DNA of 64,000 nt from DASYXW01 sp035934405 (GTDB lineage: Bacteria > Acidobacteriota > Terriglobia > UBA7540). The stretch is taken from NCBI GenBank assembly GCA_035934405.1, contig DASYXW010000033.1, positions 1 through 64,000 on the forward strand, in the 5' to 3' direction. The translations under genes and the position numbers were made by a program. The notes beneath the pieces were generated by a model. That model had not been told where the DNA came from. It did not search any database and saw nothing but the letters and a program-made list of their open reading frames with translations. Positions 45,556-54,199 of the stretch are shown here, in pieces. Position 1 is the stretch's first letter. Every line of letters begins with the position of its first letter.

Positions 45556-46287
45556 ATGGCGACAACCATAGCTCCTCCCAAACCGAAAACACACCGTGGA
45601 TCCGGCCCTCTTGTCCCTGGCCGCAACGGCGGCAACGGCTTCGGCGGCGCCGAGGGTTCGGGCGATCACGTTTGGCGAACTCCCGCCCGCGCTTACCAGA
45701 CCGGCATGTGGATGGCGCTCGCCGCCATCGTCATGCTCTTTGCCGCGTTCACCAGCGCCCTGGTGGTCCGCAAAGGGATGTCGAACGACTGGGTCCGCAC
45801 GGCGCTGCCTCGCATCCTTTACCTCAATACGCTGATTTTGCTCGCCAGCAGCCTGACTTTTGAACTGGCTCGCCGGTCGCTGAAGACGAGCCGCGCTGCC
45901 CTTTCGGGAACCGATTCGGCAAATTGGTTCGCGCGCTGGTTGTACGTCACACTCATCCTGGGACTGGCCTTCATCGCCGGTCAATTGCTGGCCTGGCGGG
46001 AGCTGGCGGCGCGCGGCGTGTACCTGGCCACCAACCCGTCAAGCTCGTTCTTTTACCTGCTGACCGCGGCGCACGGAATTCACTTACTGGGTGGGATCTG
46101 TGCGCTGGCGTACGTTGTGTTTCGCGCCCCGAAAATCGCTGTAGCGGCGGTCGGAGTTTACCCTGGCAGGGACCGCCGATCTGGCCAGCCCCGCGCTACT
46201 CTGGCTCTGGACTTGACGGCACTCTACTGGCACTTTATGGACGGACTCTGGATTTATCTGCTTATTCTGCTCACGGCGAGGTTATAA
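45556..46287 (+). CDS. Cytochrome c oxidase subunit III, first copy
   Basis: The protein has 243 aa from ATG 45556. It has several helices with subunit III features: LLAWRELAARGVYLATNPSSSFFYLLTAAHGIHLLGGICALAYVVF and LYWHFMDGLWIYLLILL. Between these helices, 46141-46199 is a GTAGCGGC...GCGCTAC palindrome translated in frame (VAAVGVYPGRDRRSGQPRAT), so the loop is longer than normal. A second subunit III-like gene starts three bases after it. Confidence 0.88.
   Translation: MATTIAPPKPKTHRGSGPLVPGRNGGNGFGGAEGSGDHVWRTPARAYQTGMWMALAAIVMLFAAFTSALVVRKGMSNDWVRTALPRILYLNTLILLASSLTFELARRSLKTSRAALSGTDSANWFARWLYVTLILGLAFIAGQLLAWRELAARGVYLATNPSSSFFYLLTAAHGIHLLGGICALAYVVFRAPKIAVAAVGVYPGRDRRSGQPRATLALDLTALYWHFMDGLWIYLLILLTARL
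46141..46199. repeat. GTAGCGGC palindrome inside the subunit III gene
   Basis: GTAGCGGCGGTC and GACCGCCG pair as an inner stem, and the ends are GTAGCGGC/GCGCTAC. It encodes about 20 residues in the loop before the last helix. Confidence 0.7.
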
Positions 46288-46289
46288 GC

Positions 46290-46925
46290 ATGGCGACTCA
46301 CGAGGCGGTTCACGTTCCCGGTGAAGACCTCTGGTCTGGAGGCGGCTCTCCTTATGCCGTCGGCTCGAAGAAGCTCGGCATGTGGCTGTTCATCGTGTCC
46401 GATGCCATCACCTTCTCGGCGCTGCTCATCGCCTACAGCTTCCTGCGCGTCGGCAGCCTCGACTGGCCGCGGCCTTTCGAAGGCCCTTCCATCGCCAACG
46501 CCACCGTCATGACCGCCGTCCTGCTCTCAAGCAGCATCACCATGGTCATGGCCGTGCGCGCTGCCAAGATGGGCAATCGCGGCGGAGTGGTGGGTTGGGT
46601 GCTCGCCACGGCGCTCGGCGGCGTCACCTTTGACGTGCTGCACATCCGCGAGTGGCTGAACCTGATCGTCAACGAGCACGTTTCGCTTTTCCACAACCCC
46701 TGGGGCACGCCGATGTTCGGCGCGTCGTTCTTCACGCTCACCGGCCTGCACATGACTCACGTCACCATTGGTGTGATTTACCTGTGCGTCATCGCCTGGG
46801 GCACGCGCCGCGGCAAGTATTCGGCCGAAGACGTCGAAGTGAGCGGTTTGTACTGGCATTTTGTCGACCTGGTGTGGATGTTTATTTTCCCGCTGGTCTA
46901 TTTGATGTCGGCGAAATTTGCTTGA
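46290..46925 (+). CDS. Cytochrome c oxidase subunit III, second copy
   Basis: The protein has 211 aa from ATG 46290. Helices are KLGMWLFIVSDAITFSALLIAYSFLR, ANATVMTAVLLSSSITMVMAVRA, FFTLTGLHMTHVTIGVIYLCVIAWGTRRG and GLYWHFVDLVWMFIFPLVYLM; these are the regular subunit III/CyoC signatures. It is related to the preceding gene but clearly diverged, so the complex may use both or one may be an assembly variant. A terminator-like hairpin follows. Confidence 0.92.
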   Translation: MATHEAVHVPGEDLWSGGGSPYAVGSKKLGMWLFIVSDAITFSALLIAYSFLRVGSLDWPRPFEGPSIANATVMTAVLLSSSITMVMAVRAAKMGNRGGVVGWVLATALGGVTFDVLHIREWLNLIVNEHVSLFHNPWGTPMFGASFFTLTGLHMTHVTIGVIYLCVIAWGTRRGKYSAEDVEVSGLYWHFVDLVWMFIFPLVYLMSAKFA

Positions 46926-46937
46926 GGCGTTGGGTAG

Positions 46938-46969
46938 CGCAGACCCGTTTTGTGGGTCTGCGGCTTTTT
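46938..46969 (+). terminator. Terminator-like hairpin related to the REP element
   Basis: CGCAGACCC-GTTTTGT-GGGTCTGCG-GCTTTTTG. Nine perfect pairs and a T-run make it a rho-independent terminator candidate. The loop GTTTTGT is identical to that of the first hairpin in the REP-like element at 20013-20089. Partial termination would lower expression of the subunit IV and heme genes. Confidence 0.65.
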
Positions 46970-47045
46970 GTTGCGGAAGAGAAAACACTGCGGGCCTCAC
47001 AAGCAGGTCCGATCTGCAAGGCTGAGATTGGAGGCGAACACAACG

Positions 47046-47351
47046 ATGCACGAAACCGCAGAACACGCCGAGCCCAAGCGCCCGTTCATGATCGTCTGGG
47101 TATGGCTGCTGGCGCTGACGGCCATGGAAGTGATCCTCGCCTATCAGCACCTGGAGTTGAAGGTCATGTTGGGCCTGCTGATGACGCTCTCCATCATCAA
47201 GGCGTCGCTCATCATCTCCTGGTTCATGCACCTTCGTTATGAAAAACGCAGCCTGGTGCTGACTCTGATGCCGGCGCTGGTTTTCGTCATCGGCATGATG
47301 TTCGTGGCCTTCCCCGACAGCATCCGGCTGTACCTGATGGGGACGAAGTAA
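47046..47351 (+). CDS. Cytochrome c oxidase subunit IV (prokaryotic type)
   Basis: The protein has 101 aa from ATG 47046. It has three hydrophobic segments: FMIVWVWLLALTAMEVILAY, VMLGLLMTLSIIKASLIISWFMHLRYE and LVLTLMPALVFVIGMMFVAFPDS. The motif K-A-S-L-I-I-S-W-F-M-H-L is characteristic of bacterial subunit IV (COX4_pro). The start was chosen because upstream codons belong to the terminator region. Confidence 0.88.
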   Translation: MHETAEHAEPKRPFMIVWVWLLALTAMEVILAYQHLELKVMLGLLMTLSIIKASLIISWFMHLRYEKRSLVLTLMPALVFVIGMMFVAFPDSIRLYLMGTK

Positions 47352-47397
47352 AGCAGAAGGCAGGAAGCAGAAAACAGCAGGCAGAAGAGGGTATAAA

Positions 47398-47958
47398 ATG
47401 CGCAGGTCAGGCCGCAGAGGTCAAGGGTCGAAAGGCGGGGTCACCGATTCTGAGTTTCGACCTTCGAGTTTCGAGTTTCGAAAACAAATGTCGCGTCTGA
47501 AATCTGAAATCTGGAGTTCTTTCAAATCTGAAATCTGGAATTTGAAATCGCGGCGGCGCCGCCGGGCCGCTTCGCTCGCCGCCGTGATTCTGACGCTCAC
47601 CGCCTCCACCCCGGCGTTCGCACAGGGCTGCGCCATGTGCTACAACACCGCCGCCGCCGCTTCCGCGGGGGCCATCCAAGCCTTGCGCAGCGGCATTCTG
47701 ATTCTCACGTTTCCTCCGGCCTTGATCTTCATCACGATCTTCGTTCTCATTCTGCACCGACGCAACCGCTTTGACGAGGAATCGTTCGACGAGTTCGCAG
47801 TCAGCGACGGATCGTCTCGCGCCTTCGATTCCCCGGAGCCGGCCAGCCTCGAAGACGGAATCTTATCGGCGGCCGATTTTCGAGTGTCGAATTTCGAGTT
47901 TCGCGAGCCGGTCGAAGACGCCGAGTTGGCCGCCTCGACCGAGAACACATGGAAATGA
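47398..47958 (+). CDS. Small membrane protein with GCAMCY motif
   Basis: The protein has 186 aa from ATG 47398, or 156 aa from ATG 47488. The core is a signal-like helix (AASLAAVILTLTASTPAFAQGCAMCYNTAAAASAGAIQALRSGILILTFPPALIFITIFVLIL) with a Cys-x2-Cys at the predicted cleavage site. Both ends are encoded by 7-bp arrays (SRLKSEIWSSFKSEIWNLKS and RVSNFEFREP), which are unlikely to be functional. Its position between subunit IV and heme A synthase suggests a role in oxidase assembly, perhaps copper or redox handling; this is inferred. Confidence 0.75.
   Translation: MRRSGRRGQGSKGGVTDSEFRPSSFEFRKQMSRLKSEIWSSFKSEIWNLKSRRRRRAASLAAVILTLTASTPAFAQGCAMCYNTAAAASAGAIQALRSGILILTFPPALIFITIFVLILHRRNRFDEESFDEFAVSDGSSRAFDSPEPASLEDGILSAADFRVSNFEFREPVEDAELAASTENTWK
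47448..47545. repeat. 7-bp array encoding the N-terminus of the small membrane protein
   Basis: Units such as GAGTTTC, GACCTTC, GTCTGAA and ATCTGAA (GTTTCGACCTTCGAGTTTCG, then AAATCTGAAATCTGGA) run through the start of the gene. A second short array (TCGAATTTCGAGTTTCG) is at 47888-47905. Confidence 0.75.
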
Positions 47959-48875
47959 CCGCCCAACGCCGCTGGTTGCATCGCTACGCCATTCTGGTGG
48001 CCTGCGCCACCTTCGTGCTGATTATCGCCGGCGCGCTCGTGACTTCCAATGACGCGGCGCTTTCGATTCCTTCCTGGCCGCTGCCCCTTCACTGGCCGTC
48101 GGCCATGGGACCGGGCGGCCGGTTTGAGCTCACGCACCGCATCATTGCGGGAACCGTCAGCGCGCTTACCGTGCTGCTGGCTCTGTGGCTCTGGCGCAGC
48201 GAGCCCCGGCGCTGGGTGCGGCGGCTCGGCGCCGTCGCCGTGCTTGCCATCATGGCGCAGGCCGTGCTTGGCGGCATCACCGTGCTCTTCGAGTTGCCGG
48301 TCGCGATCTCCGTGAGCCACGCCTGCCTGGGGCAGGCTTTCTTCTGCATTGTGGTGAGCCTGGCGTTGTTCACCGGCTCCGACTGGCGTTGGGACGAGGC
48401 AGCCCTTGAGGATCGCTCGGCGCCGTCGTTGCGGCAGATCTCCACCGCAACCACGGCGGCAATTTTCCTGCAACTCATGCTGGGAGCTGCATTCCGCCAT
48501 AAAGGTATTGGCATCATTCCTCACATTATCGGCGCCGGCCTGGTCACCGTCGGTGTGCTGTGGCTGCTGGCCCGCGTCCTGGGCGCCTATTCGCAAGAGC
48601 CGCGCCTGAAGCGGCCCACTCTTCTCCTCGGCGCCCTGCTGGTGGTGCAGTTGTTCCTGGGGATTGCTTCCTACATTCTGCGCGTGGCGGCCGTGAATGC
48701 TCCGCAACCTTTGCCGCCGCTGGTGGACGTGACCACCACGCACGTCGCTATCGGTGCGCTGGTGCTGGTCACGAGCTTGGTGGTCACTTTGCAAGCCTTT
48801 CGGCTGGTCAAAGGCCATCCCAGGACTTCGGAGGTCAGGAGTCAGGGGCAGGAAGTCAGAATGACCGCCGGGTGA
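47949..48875 (+). CDS. ctaA: Heme A synthase (CtaA/Cox15)
   Basis: The protein has 308 aa with eight helices. Conserved His are in ELTHRIIAGTVSAL, SVSHACLGQAFFC, IIPHIIGAGL and TTTHVAIGALVLV. It oxidises heme O to heme A for the oxidase encoded upstream. It overlaps the preceding gene by 10 bp. The C-terminal tail (TSEVRSQGQEVRMTAG) is derived from a CAGGAGTCAGG-type array. Confidence 0.94.
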   Translation: MEMTAQRRWLHRYAILVACATFVLIIAGALVTSNDAALSIPSWPLPLHWPSAMGPGGRFELTHRIIAGTVSALTVLLALWLWRSEPRRWVRRLGAVAVLAIMAQAVLGGITVLFELPVAISVSHACLGQAFFCIVVSLALFTGSDWRWDEAALEDRSAPSLRQISTATTAAIFLQLMLGAAFRHKGIGIIPHIIGAGLVTVGVLWLLARVLGAYSQEPRLKRPTLLLGALLVVQLFLGIASYILRVAAVNAPQPLPPLVDVTTTHVAIGALVLVTSLVVTLQAFRLVKGHPRTSEVRSQGQEVRMTAG

Positions 48876-48926
48876 CACTTGCGGCGGTGGCGCGCGGAAG
48901 CTGGTTTTGAACTCCTTAGCAGTTTG

Positions 48927-49817
48927 ATGTCAGATAAAACTCCAATCCGCGACTGGCGCTCCAGGCTGAACGACTACTGGACTCTGACGAAGCCGGAGGT
49001 CAACTTTCTGGTCGTCGTCACCACGCTCGTTGGTTACGACCTCGGTGTGCGCGGCCCGATTCACGTTGCGACCCTGCTGAACACGCTGGCCGGGACGTTC
49101 CTGGTGGCGAGCGGCACGGCCACGCTGAATCAGTTCTGGGAGCGCAGCTTCGACGCCCGTATGCGGCGCACCGTCACCCGGCCGTTGCCGGCGGGGCGTC
49201 TCGTGCCCGCTCGCGCGCTGTGGTTTGGCGTCCTGCTCTCGGCGGCCGGCGGGCTTTATCTGGCTCTGGCGGTGAATCTGCTCTCCAGTGCCCTGGCGCT
49301 GCTTACGCTCTTGACGTACTTGCTGCTCTACACGCCGCTCAAGCGCAGGACGGCTTGGTGCATGTTCATTGGCGCGTTCCCGGGTGCCATGCCGCCACTG
49401 ATTGGTTGGGCGGCGGCGCGCGGTAGCCTGAGCGGGGAAGCTTGGGTGCTCTACGCCATCGTTTTTCTCTGGCAGTTCCCGCACTTCCTCTCCATCGCCT
49501 GGATGTACCGCGAGGACTACTCGCGCGCCGGGTATCTCATGCTGCCTCGGGGCGACGCCCGAGGGCGCTCCATGGCGTGGCAGGTCGTGTTGTGCTCGCT
49601 CGCGCTCGTGCCCGTCAGCCTCATCCCGGCGTGGCTCGGCCAGGCCGGGGCGGTGTACTTTTTCGGCGCGCTGGCGCTCGGTCTCGGATTCGCTTACTAT
49701 GGCGCGCGCCTGGCAGCGTCACGCTCGAAGGTTCTGGCGCGGCGGGTCTTGCTCGCATCCATCGTCTACCTTCCCCTCGTTTTCGGTCTGATGATGTTGG
49801 ATAAGGGCAGAAGTTAG
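48927..49817 (+). CDS. ctaB: Protoheme IX farnesyltransferase (heme O synthase)
   Basis: The protein has 296 aa from ATG 48927. UbiA-type prenyltransferase motifs are present: NQFWERSFDARMRRTVTRPLPAGRL (Asp-rich substrate site, NxxxDxxxD-like) and LWQFPHFLSIAWMYREDYSRAGYLMLP. It adds a farnesyl group to heme B and so provides the substrate for CtaA encoded just upstream. Confidence 0.95.
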   Translation: MSDKTPIRDWRSRLNDYWTLTKPEVNFLVVVTTLVGYDLGVRGPIHVATLLNTLAGTFLVASGTATLNQFWERSFDARMRRTVTRPLPAGRLVPARALWFGVLLSAAGGLYLALAVNLLSSALALLTLLTYLLLYTPLKRRTAWCMFIGAFPGAMPPLIGWAAARGSLSGEAWVLYAIVFLWQFPHFLSIAWMYREDYSRAGYLMLPRGDARGRSMAWQVVLCSLALVPVSLIPAWLGQAGAVYFFGALALGLGFAYYGARLAASRSKVLARRVLLASIVYLPLVFGLMMLDKGRS

Positions 49818-49883
49818 GATTTCAGGACCGGAGTTTTGATGCTTAGGAATATCGTGATATGAATATATTTAGAATTATCAATA

Positions 49884-49918
49884 ACTGATAACTGACTACT
49901 GGAAACTGATAACTGACT
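49884..49918. repeat. Five 7-bp units directly before a start codon
   Basis: ACTGATA, ACTGACT, ACTGGAA, ACTGATA and ACTGACT follow each other and end one base before the ATG at 49920. They replace the Shine-Dalgarno region of the next gene. Confidence 0.85.
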
Positions 49919-49919
49919 A

Positions 49920-50174
49920 ATGTCTGAAAGCCTCTTAGAACTCGCTATCAGCCTTATCGTGGGACTGTTCGCGCTCGCGAGTGTCGCTTGGATCGTGGCC
50001 AGCGGCCAGATCGCCTACATGGACGGCATCGCCCTCGCCCTCATTGCGCTTACCATTGGCGTCTTCTTCTTGTTCAACATTTACTTGGCATACCGCGCGG
50101 GTGACCTCCAGGCGTTGTTGAAATCGCGCCAGAAGAAGGGCCCCGGCTCCGGCGACCCGTCGCCAGGGGCCTAG
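49920..50174 (+). CDS. Small two-helix membrane protein
   Basis: The protein has 84 aa and two predicted helices (LLELAISLIVGLFALASVAWIVAS and GIALALIALTIGVFFLFNIYLAY), with a basic Gly/Pro-rich tail. It is not a recognised oxidase subunit, but its place between heme O synthase and the DUF420 gene suggests an accessory role. No Shine-Dalgarno is visible because a heptamer array fills the leader. Confidence 0.65.
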   Translation: MSESLLELAISLIVGLFALASVAWIVASGQIAYMDGIALALIALTIGVFFLFNIYLAYRAGDLQALLKSRQKKGPGSGDPSPGA

Positions 50175-50205
50175 CGGGCCGGCGCCAGGAAGCGGACGAT
50201 CGCCT

Positions 50206-50637
50206 GTGCCCCTCGCTGACTTTCCTGCTCTTGACGCCACGCTGAACGCCGCAAGCGCGGTTCTGCTCGTGCTGGGATACGTTTTCATCCGCCGCCGTAA
50301 CGCCACCGCGCATAAGACCTGCATGTTGTCGGCGTTCGGCACTTCGACGCTCTTTCTCATCTGCTACCTCTGGTATCACGCCCACCATGGCGTGACCCAC
50401 TTCCCCGGCCACGGCACCGCTCGCGCTTTCTATTTCGCCCTGCTCGGCTCGCACACCACGCTCGCCGCTGTCATCGTGCCGCTCGTGCTCGTCACGCTCT
50501 ACCGCGCGCTACGCCGCCGCTTTGCCCTTCACAAGCGCATCGCCCGGTGGACCCTGCCCATATGGTTTTATGTCTCCGTCACCGGCGTTGTCGTCTACTG
50601 GATGCTCTACCGCGTCAACTGGCTGGCGGCGCGCTAA
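50206..50637 (+). CDS. DUF420 (YozB-like) membrane protein
   Basis: The protein has 143 aa from GTG 50206. It has four helices, with conserved His in RNATAHKTCMLSAF, LWYHAHHGVTHFPG and GSHTTLAAVIVPLVLVTL. This pattern is typical of DUF420/YozB proteins, which are commonly linked to cytochrome oxidase assembly loci. Its stop codon overlaps that of the convergent esterase gene. Confidence 0.9.
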   Translation: MPLADFPALDATLNAASAVLLVLGYVFIRRRNATAHKTCMLSAFGTSTLFLICYLWYHAHHGVTHFPGHGTARAFYFALLGSHTTLAAVIVPLVLVTLYRALRRRFALHKRIARWTLPIWFYVSVTGVVVYWMLYRVNWLAAR

Positions 50638-52394
50638 TTGTATTTCCACTTCGCCGGACTCTCGCCTGCCGGCGCATCGTCCGTGACGTGCTCCGCCATC
50701 TCCCGGATCAGCTCTGACTGCGTGAGCGGCGTCCACCCGTGACCCTTCATCGGCCGGCCGTACTCGAACGAGCCCGAGTAGTAAGGGTCTTTCGTGTTCT
50801 TGAGAAAGTCTTCGAGATCGTACACCGCGAGATTCAGATAATAGTTGTCCATATCGCCGACGAAGAGGTGCAGCTTGCCCACGAGCTTGGGCCCAAGCTT
50901 CGGCCAGTTCGTCTCGAGGTTGTAGCGCAAGTCGTATCCGTGGTCGCGCATGTAAAGCGCGACGTCGTGGTCGACCTTGCCCGTCGCCTTGTCCCATACC
51001 GGCTTCGGATAGCCATCGTCGCCCGCGGGCCCGTACACCGCCTCCCAGGCTTCAAGTTGCTGGCCGGAGCGGCCGTGGCTGCCCAGCACGTCTTCCATGC
51101 GGCTGAATTCGCGGATGCTGACCTCGGGCTGGCCGTCGGCCTGGCGCATCAGGTAGCGCGTGGGCGCCGTCCACTGATGGCCGGGCTCGGTGAAGGCGTT
51201 GTCGTCCTTATAGACGTCCACCATGCCGTAGTGGCGGAAGTCAATCGGGTCGGGAAAGAACGTCCAGGTGCCGCCGAAGAAATCGGGGTGGAAGACTTGG
51301 AGCGCCAGCGATTCCCAACCTCCGGTTGAGCCGCCGGTCAACACCCTCGCGTAAGGCTGGCGAATGATGCGGAAGTGGGTTTCGAGATACGGGATCAACT
51401 CGGTCATCAGCGCATCGCCGTACGGGCCGTCGTTGGCCGAGTTGACGGCATAGGAATCGTCGAAGAAGGGCGTCGGGTGCTGGAACGTGACGCCAATCAC
51501 GCGCGGGAAATCATCCGACGTCCATTTCTGATAGAACTCGTATCCGGCTTCGTAGTGGTGCTCTTTCAGGAATTGCGCCTGGGCGGCGGTGAGCTTCTGC
51601 TCTTCCGTGCTGAAACCGAAGGGCGGACGCAGGTTGAAGTGGCCTTGCTCGTACACTACGGGATAACTCACGTCGGGATGCGTGTCGTAACCTTTGGGCA
51701 GCAGCACCGTGGCGCCGACGTACATCGGATGTCCCCAGAACGCCGTCAGCAGCTTGCTCGCGATTTTGATGTGCTTCACCCATTCGGTATCGGCCGGCAC
51801 CACGACGGGCGGAATTACCTTGGCCAAGCTTAGCTTCACGTCGTAACCGGCGGGGGGATCAAGATGCACCTTCTCGACTTCACTGTAGAGATTTCCGGGC
51901 GACTCATTGAACTGCTGTCCTTCCCAATGGTCCATGTGGGCCCAAAGGGTGTGGCCGTCGGAGCGGTGAAACTCGGTGTAGACGTTCATCACGGCTTGAA
52001 CGTAGTAATCGCCGGCCGGAACTGCGGCCAGGCTCTCGACCGGATAGCCGAGTGTCGCGGCATCAATCATCGTCGGCTCGTTGGGCCGCAGTTCGCTTAC
52101 GTCGGCGCCGAACAGCGGCGGAGGGTCGAACCAGAATCCCACTTGCTTCCGCGGCTCCAGCTGATTTGTTCTCGAAATGACCACGAACACCCGGCCGGTG
52201 ATGGGGTCGGTGTGGGCCGAGGCGGGGAATGAAATCTCGAATTTCTGACGCGAAGCGTCCGGCGCGGCCGGCTTGCTCCGAGCGCCGGCTGATGCCGCGA
52301 CGCCCGGCACGAGGCCCAACATGAGGCCAAGTCCCGCAATGAGTGAACACCGGGCAAAGTTAACGCGCCGGTTGCGGCCGGCTAAATTGCTCAT
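50634..52394 (-). CDS. Exported putative esterase (alpha/beta hydrolase)
   Basis: The protein has 586 aa from ATG 52394 (TTCGGAGGAATCC upstream). The frame is open to 52658, but this start has the only good Shine-Dalgarno and a signal peptide (LIAGLGLMLGLVPGVAASA). The N-terminal beta domain is followed by the hydrolase part with TGGSTGGWESLALQVFHPDFFGG (nucleophile elbow G-x-S-x-G) and YPVVYEQGHFNLRPPFGF. It resembles the Fes/esterase D-type family (putative esterase, COG2382-like). The substrate is unknown. Confidence 0.85.
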   Translation of the reverse strand: MSNLAGRNRRVNFARCSLIAGLGLMLGLVPGVAASAGARSKPAAPDASRQKFEISFPASAHTDPITGRVFVVISRTNQLEPRKQVGFWFDPPPLFGADVSELRPNEPTMIDAATLGYPVESLAAVPAGDYYVQAVMNVYTEFHRSDGHTLWAHMDHWEGQQFNESPGNLYSEVEKVHLDPPAGYDVKLSLAKVIPPVVVPADTEWVKHIKIASKLLTAFWGHPMYVGATVLLPKGYDTHPDVSYPVVYEQGHFNLRPPFGFSTEEQKLTAAQAQFLKEHHYEAGYEFYQKWTSDDFPRVIGVTFQHPTPFFDDSYAVNSANDGPYGDALMTELIPYLETHFRIIRQPYARVLTGGSTGGWESLALQVFHPDFFGGTWTFFPDPIDFRHYGMVDVYKDDNAFTEPGHQWTAPTRYLMRQADGQPEVSIREFSRMEDVLGSHGRSGQQLEAWEAVYGPAGDDGYPKPVWDKATGKVDHDVALYMRDHGYDLRYNLETNWPKLGPKLVGKLHLFVGDMDNYYLNLAVYDLEDFLKNTKDPYYSGSFEYGRPMKGHGWTPLTQSELIREMAEHVTDDAPAGESPAKWKYN

Positions 52395-52512
52395 GGATTC
52401 CTCCGAAGTCGTTTTCTCGTTGTACAAGCGGGTTAGTGTAACACGGGATGCATCACGGATTGATTGGCCGGAGAGCGAGCCCTGTGTTAGAGTTTTTCGT
52501 CCAGGAGGAGCC

Positions 52513-53949
52513 GTGCGCAGAATACTTTTCGTTGCTCTAGCTTTCATCGTAAGCAATTCGGCGGGAGCCCAGACGCCCTCGGCCGTGAATGATTTCATCA
52601 CCGTCGATGCGCCGGTTGTGGCGCTCACCCACGTGCGGATCATTGATGGCACGGGCACCGCGCCCCGTGAAGATCAGACCATCGTCATCAACGCCGGCCG
52701 AATCGAATTGGTGGGAAACTCCAACGTTCTCGAACCTCCCGCGCTGGCGAAGGTGCTGGACCTGCATGGCTACACGGTGATTCCGGGCCTCGTCGGCATG
52801 CACGATCACCTGTTCTATCCCAACCAGGTGGCCGAGCGCGGGCCGGGGTGGCTCGCGCTCTACCACGAAATGGGATTTAGCTTCCCGCGGCTCTATCTCG
52901 CGAGTGGCGTCACCACGCTTCGCACCACGGGCAGCGTGGAGCCTTACACCGATCTCGAAATCAAGAAGCTCATTGACGAGGGCAGGGAACCCGGCCCGAA
53001 GATCCAGGTGACCGGGCCGTATCTCGAAGGCGCGGGTGCGTACACGCCGCAGATGCACGAGCTCACCGGGCCGGACGACGCGCGCAAGACGGTGGATTAC
53101 TGGGCGGACGAGGGCGCGACCTCGTTCAAGGCCTACATGCACATCACCCACGCCGAGCTTGCCGCGGCGATTCAGGAATCGCACAAGCGCGGCCTGAAGA
53201 TTACCGGTCACTTGTGCTCCATCGGTTTCCGCGAGGCCGCGGCTCTGGGCATTGACGATCTCGAGCACGGTCTGTTTGTGGACACCGAGTTCGTGCCGGG
53301 CAAGAGGCCAGATGTATGCCCGTCGCAACAGGAAACCATGGCCACGATGGCCACGCTCGACATCGCGAGCGCGCCTGTCCAGGCGATGATCCGAGACCTC
53401 GTAAAGCGCCACGTGGCCGTCACCTCCACCCTGCCGGTGTTCGAGATTTCGCTGCCCAACCGTCCACCGCTTGAGCAGCGCGTGCTCGACGCCTTGTCGC
53501 CCGCCGCCCGTCTCGACTACCTCGCTGTGCGCTCCTTCGTCTCCGAGCGGCAGAACTCTTTCCCCGAAGCGTGGAAGAAAGAGCTCGAGTTCGAGCGCGA
53601 CTTTGTGAAAGCCGGCGGGCTGTTGCTGGCCGGCGAAGACCCAACCGGGTACGGCGGCGACCTTGCCGGATTCGGTGACCAGCGGGAAGTGGAGCTTCTG
53701 GTCGAGGCTGGCTTCACACCCGTCGAGGCGATTCACATTGCCACCGCCAACGGTGCCGGGTATCTCGGCCTCGCCGGCCAGATTGGCGCCATCCGTACCG
53801 GCCAAGAGGCGGACATGGTGGTGATCCACGGTAATCCCGCTGCCGACATCAACGACATCGAGAAGGTAGAGACGGTCTTCAAGGACGGGGTCGGTTACGA
53901 TTCGGCTAAGCTGATCGAGTCGGTAAAAGGGCGCGTGGGCTTCGAATGA
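52513..53949 (+). CDS. Exported amidohydrolase
   Basis: The protein has 478 aa from GTG 52513 (CAGGAGGAGCC upstream) with a signal peptide ending near NSAGAQ. Metal-site residues are present: GLVGMHDHLF (HxH), K in TSFKAYMHI, H in ITGHLCS, H in DLEHGLF and D in LLLAGEDPTG. Unlike the paralogue at 11605-12924, all five positions are kept. The gene is divergent from the esterase gene, with 118 bp between them. Confidence 0.9.
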   Translation: MRRILFVALAFIVSNSAGAQTPSAVNDFITVDAPVVALTHVRIIDGTGTAPREDQTIVINAGRIELVGNSNVLEPPALAKVLDLHGYTVIPGLVGMHDHLFYPNQVAERGPGWLALYHEMGFSFPRLYLASGVTTLRTTGSVEPYTDLEIKKLIDEGREPGPKIQVTGPYLEGAGAYTPQMHELTGPDDARKTVDYWADEGATSFKAYMHITHAELAAAIQESHKRGLKITGHLCSIGFREAAALGIDDLEHGLFVDTEFVPGKRPDVCPSQQETMATMATLDIASAPVQAMIRDLVKRHVAVTSTLPVFEISLPNRPPLEQRVLDALSPAARLDYLAVRSFVSERQNSFPEAWKKELEFERDFVKAGGLLLAGEDPTGYGGDLAGFGDQREVELLVEAGFTPVEAIHIATANGAGYLGLAGQIGAIRTGQEADMVVIHGNPAADINDIEKVETVFKDGVGYDSAKLIESVKGRVGFE

Positions 53950-54089
53950 CCCATCACACGCGAATGGTGTGGATTCCTTTGCGCCGGATGAGGGAGTGCG
54001 CTGGTCGCGGATGGTCTCAGTCGGACAAGACCCCAAGTTAAGTCATCGTAGCACACTTCATTACGCTCGTATCTTGCCTCAAAAGCTGG

Positions 54090-54199
54090 GGTAGTGGGTC
54101 AGTTTGAACCGCTGTAGCGGCGAGCTGCGCTCGCCGCTCTTTCGCTGCAAGAACTTCCGGCGATCGTAGATCGCCGCTATATCAAACTGACCCACTACC
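54090..54199. mobile_element. 110-bp MITE with 18-bp perfect inverted ends and 8-bp target duplication
   Basis: Ends GGTAGTGGGTCAGTTTGA (54090-54107) and its exact complement (54182-54199) enclose two hairpins (GCGGCGAG-CTGCG-CTCGCCGC and GGCGATC-GTA-GATCGCC). AAAGCTGG directly flanks it on both sides (54082-54089 and 54200-54207). There is no coding capacity, so mobilisation would need a transposase in trans. Confidence 0.93.

Noticed and set aside
52395..52658. N-terminal extension of the esterase gene
   Set aside because: It would read through the divergent promoter region and the start of the amidohydrolase gene; ATG 52394 has a strong Shine-Dalgarno and a signal peptide.
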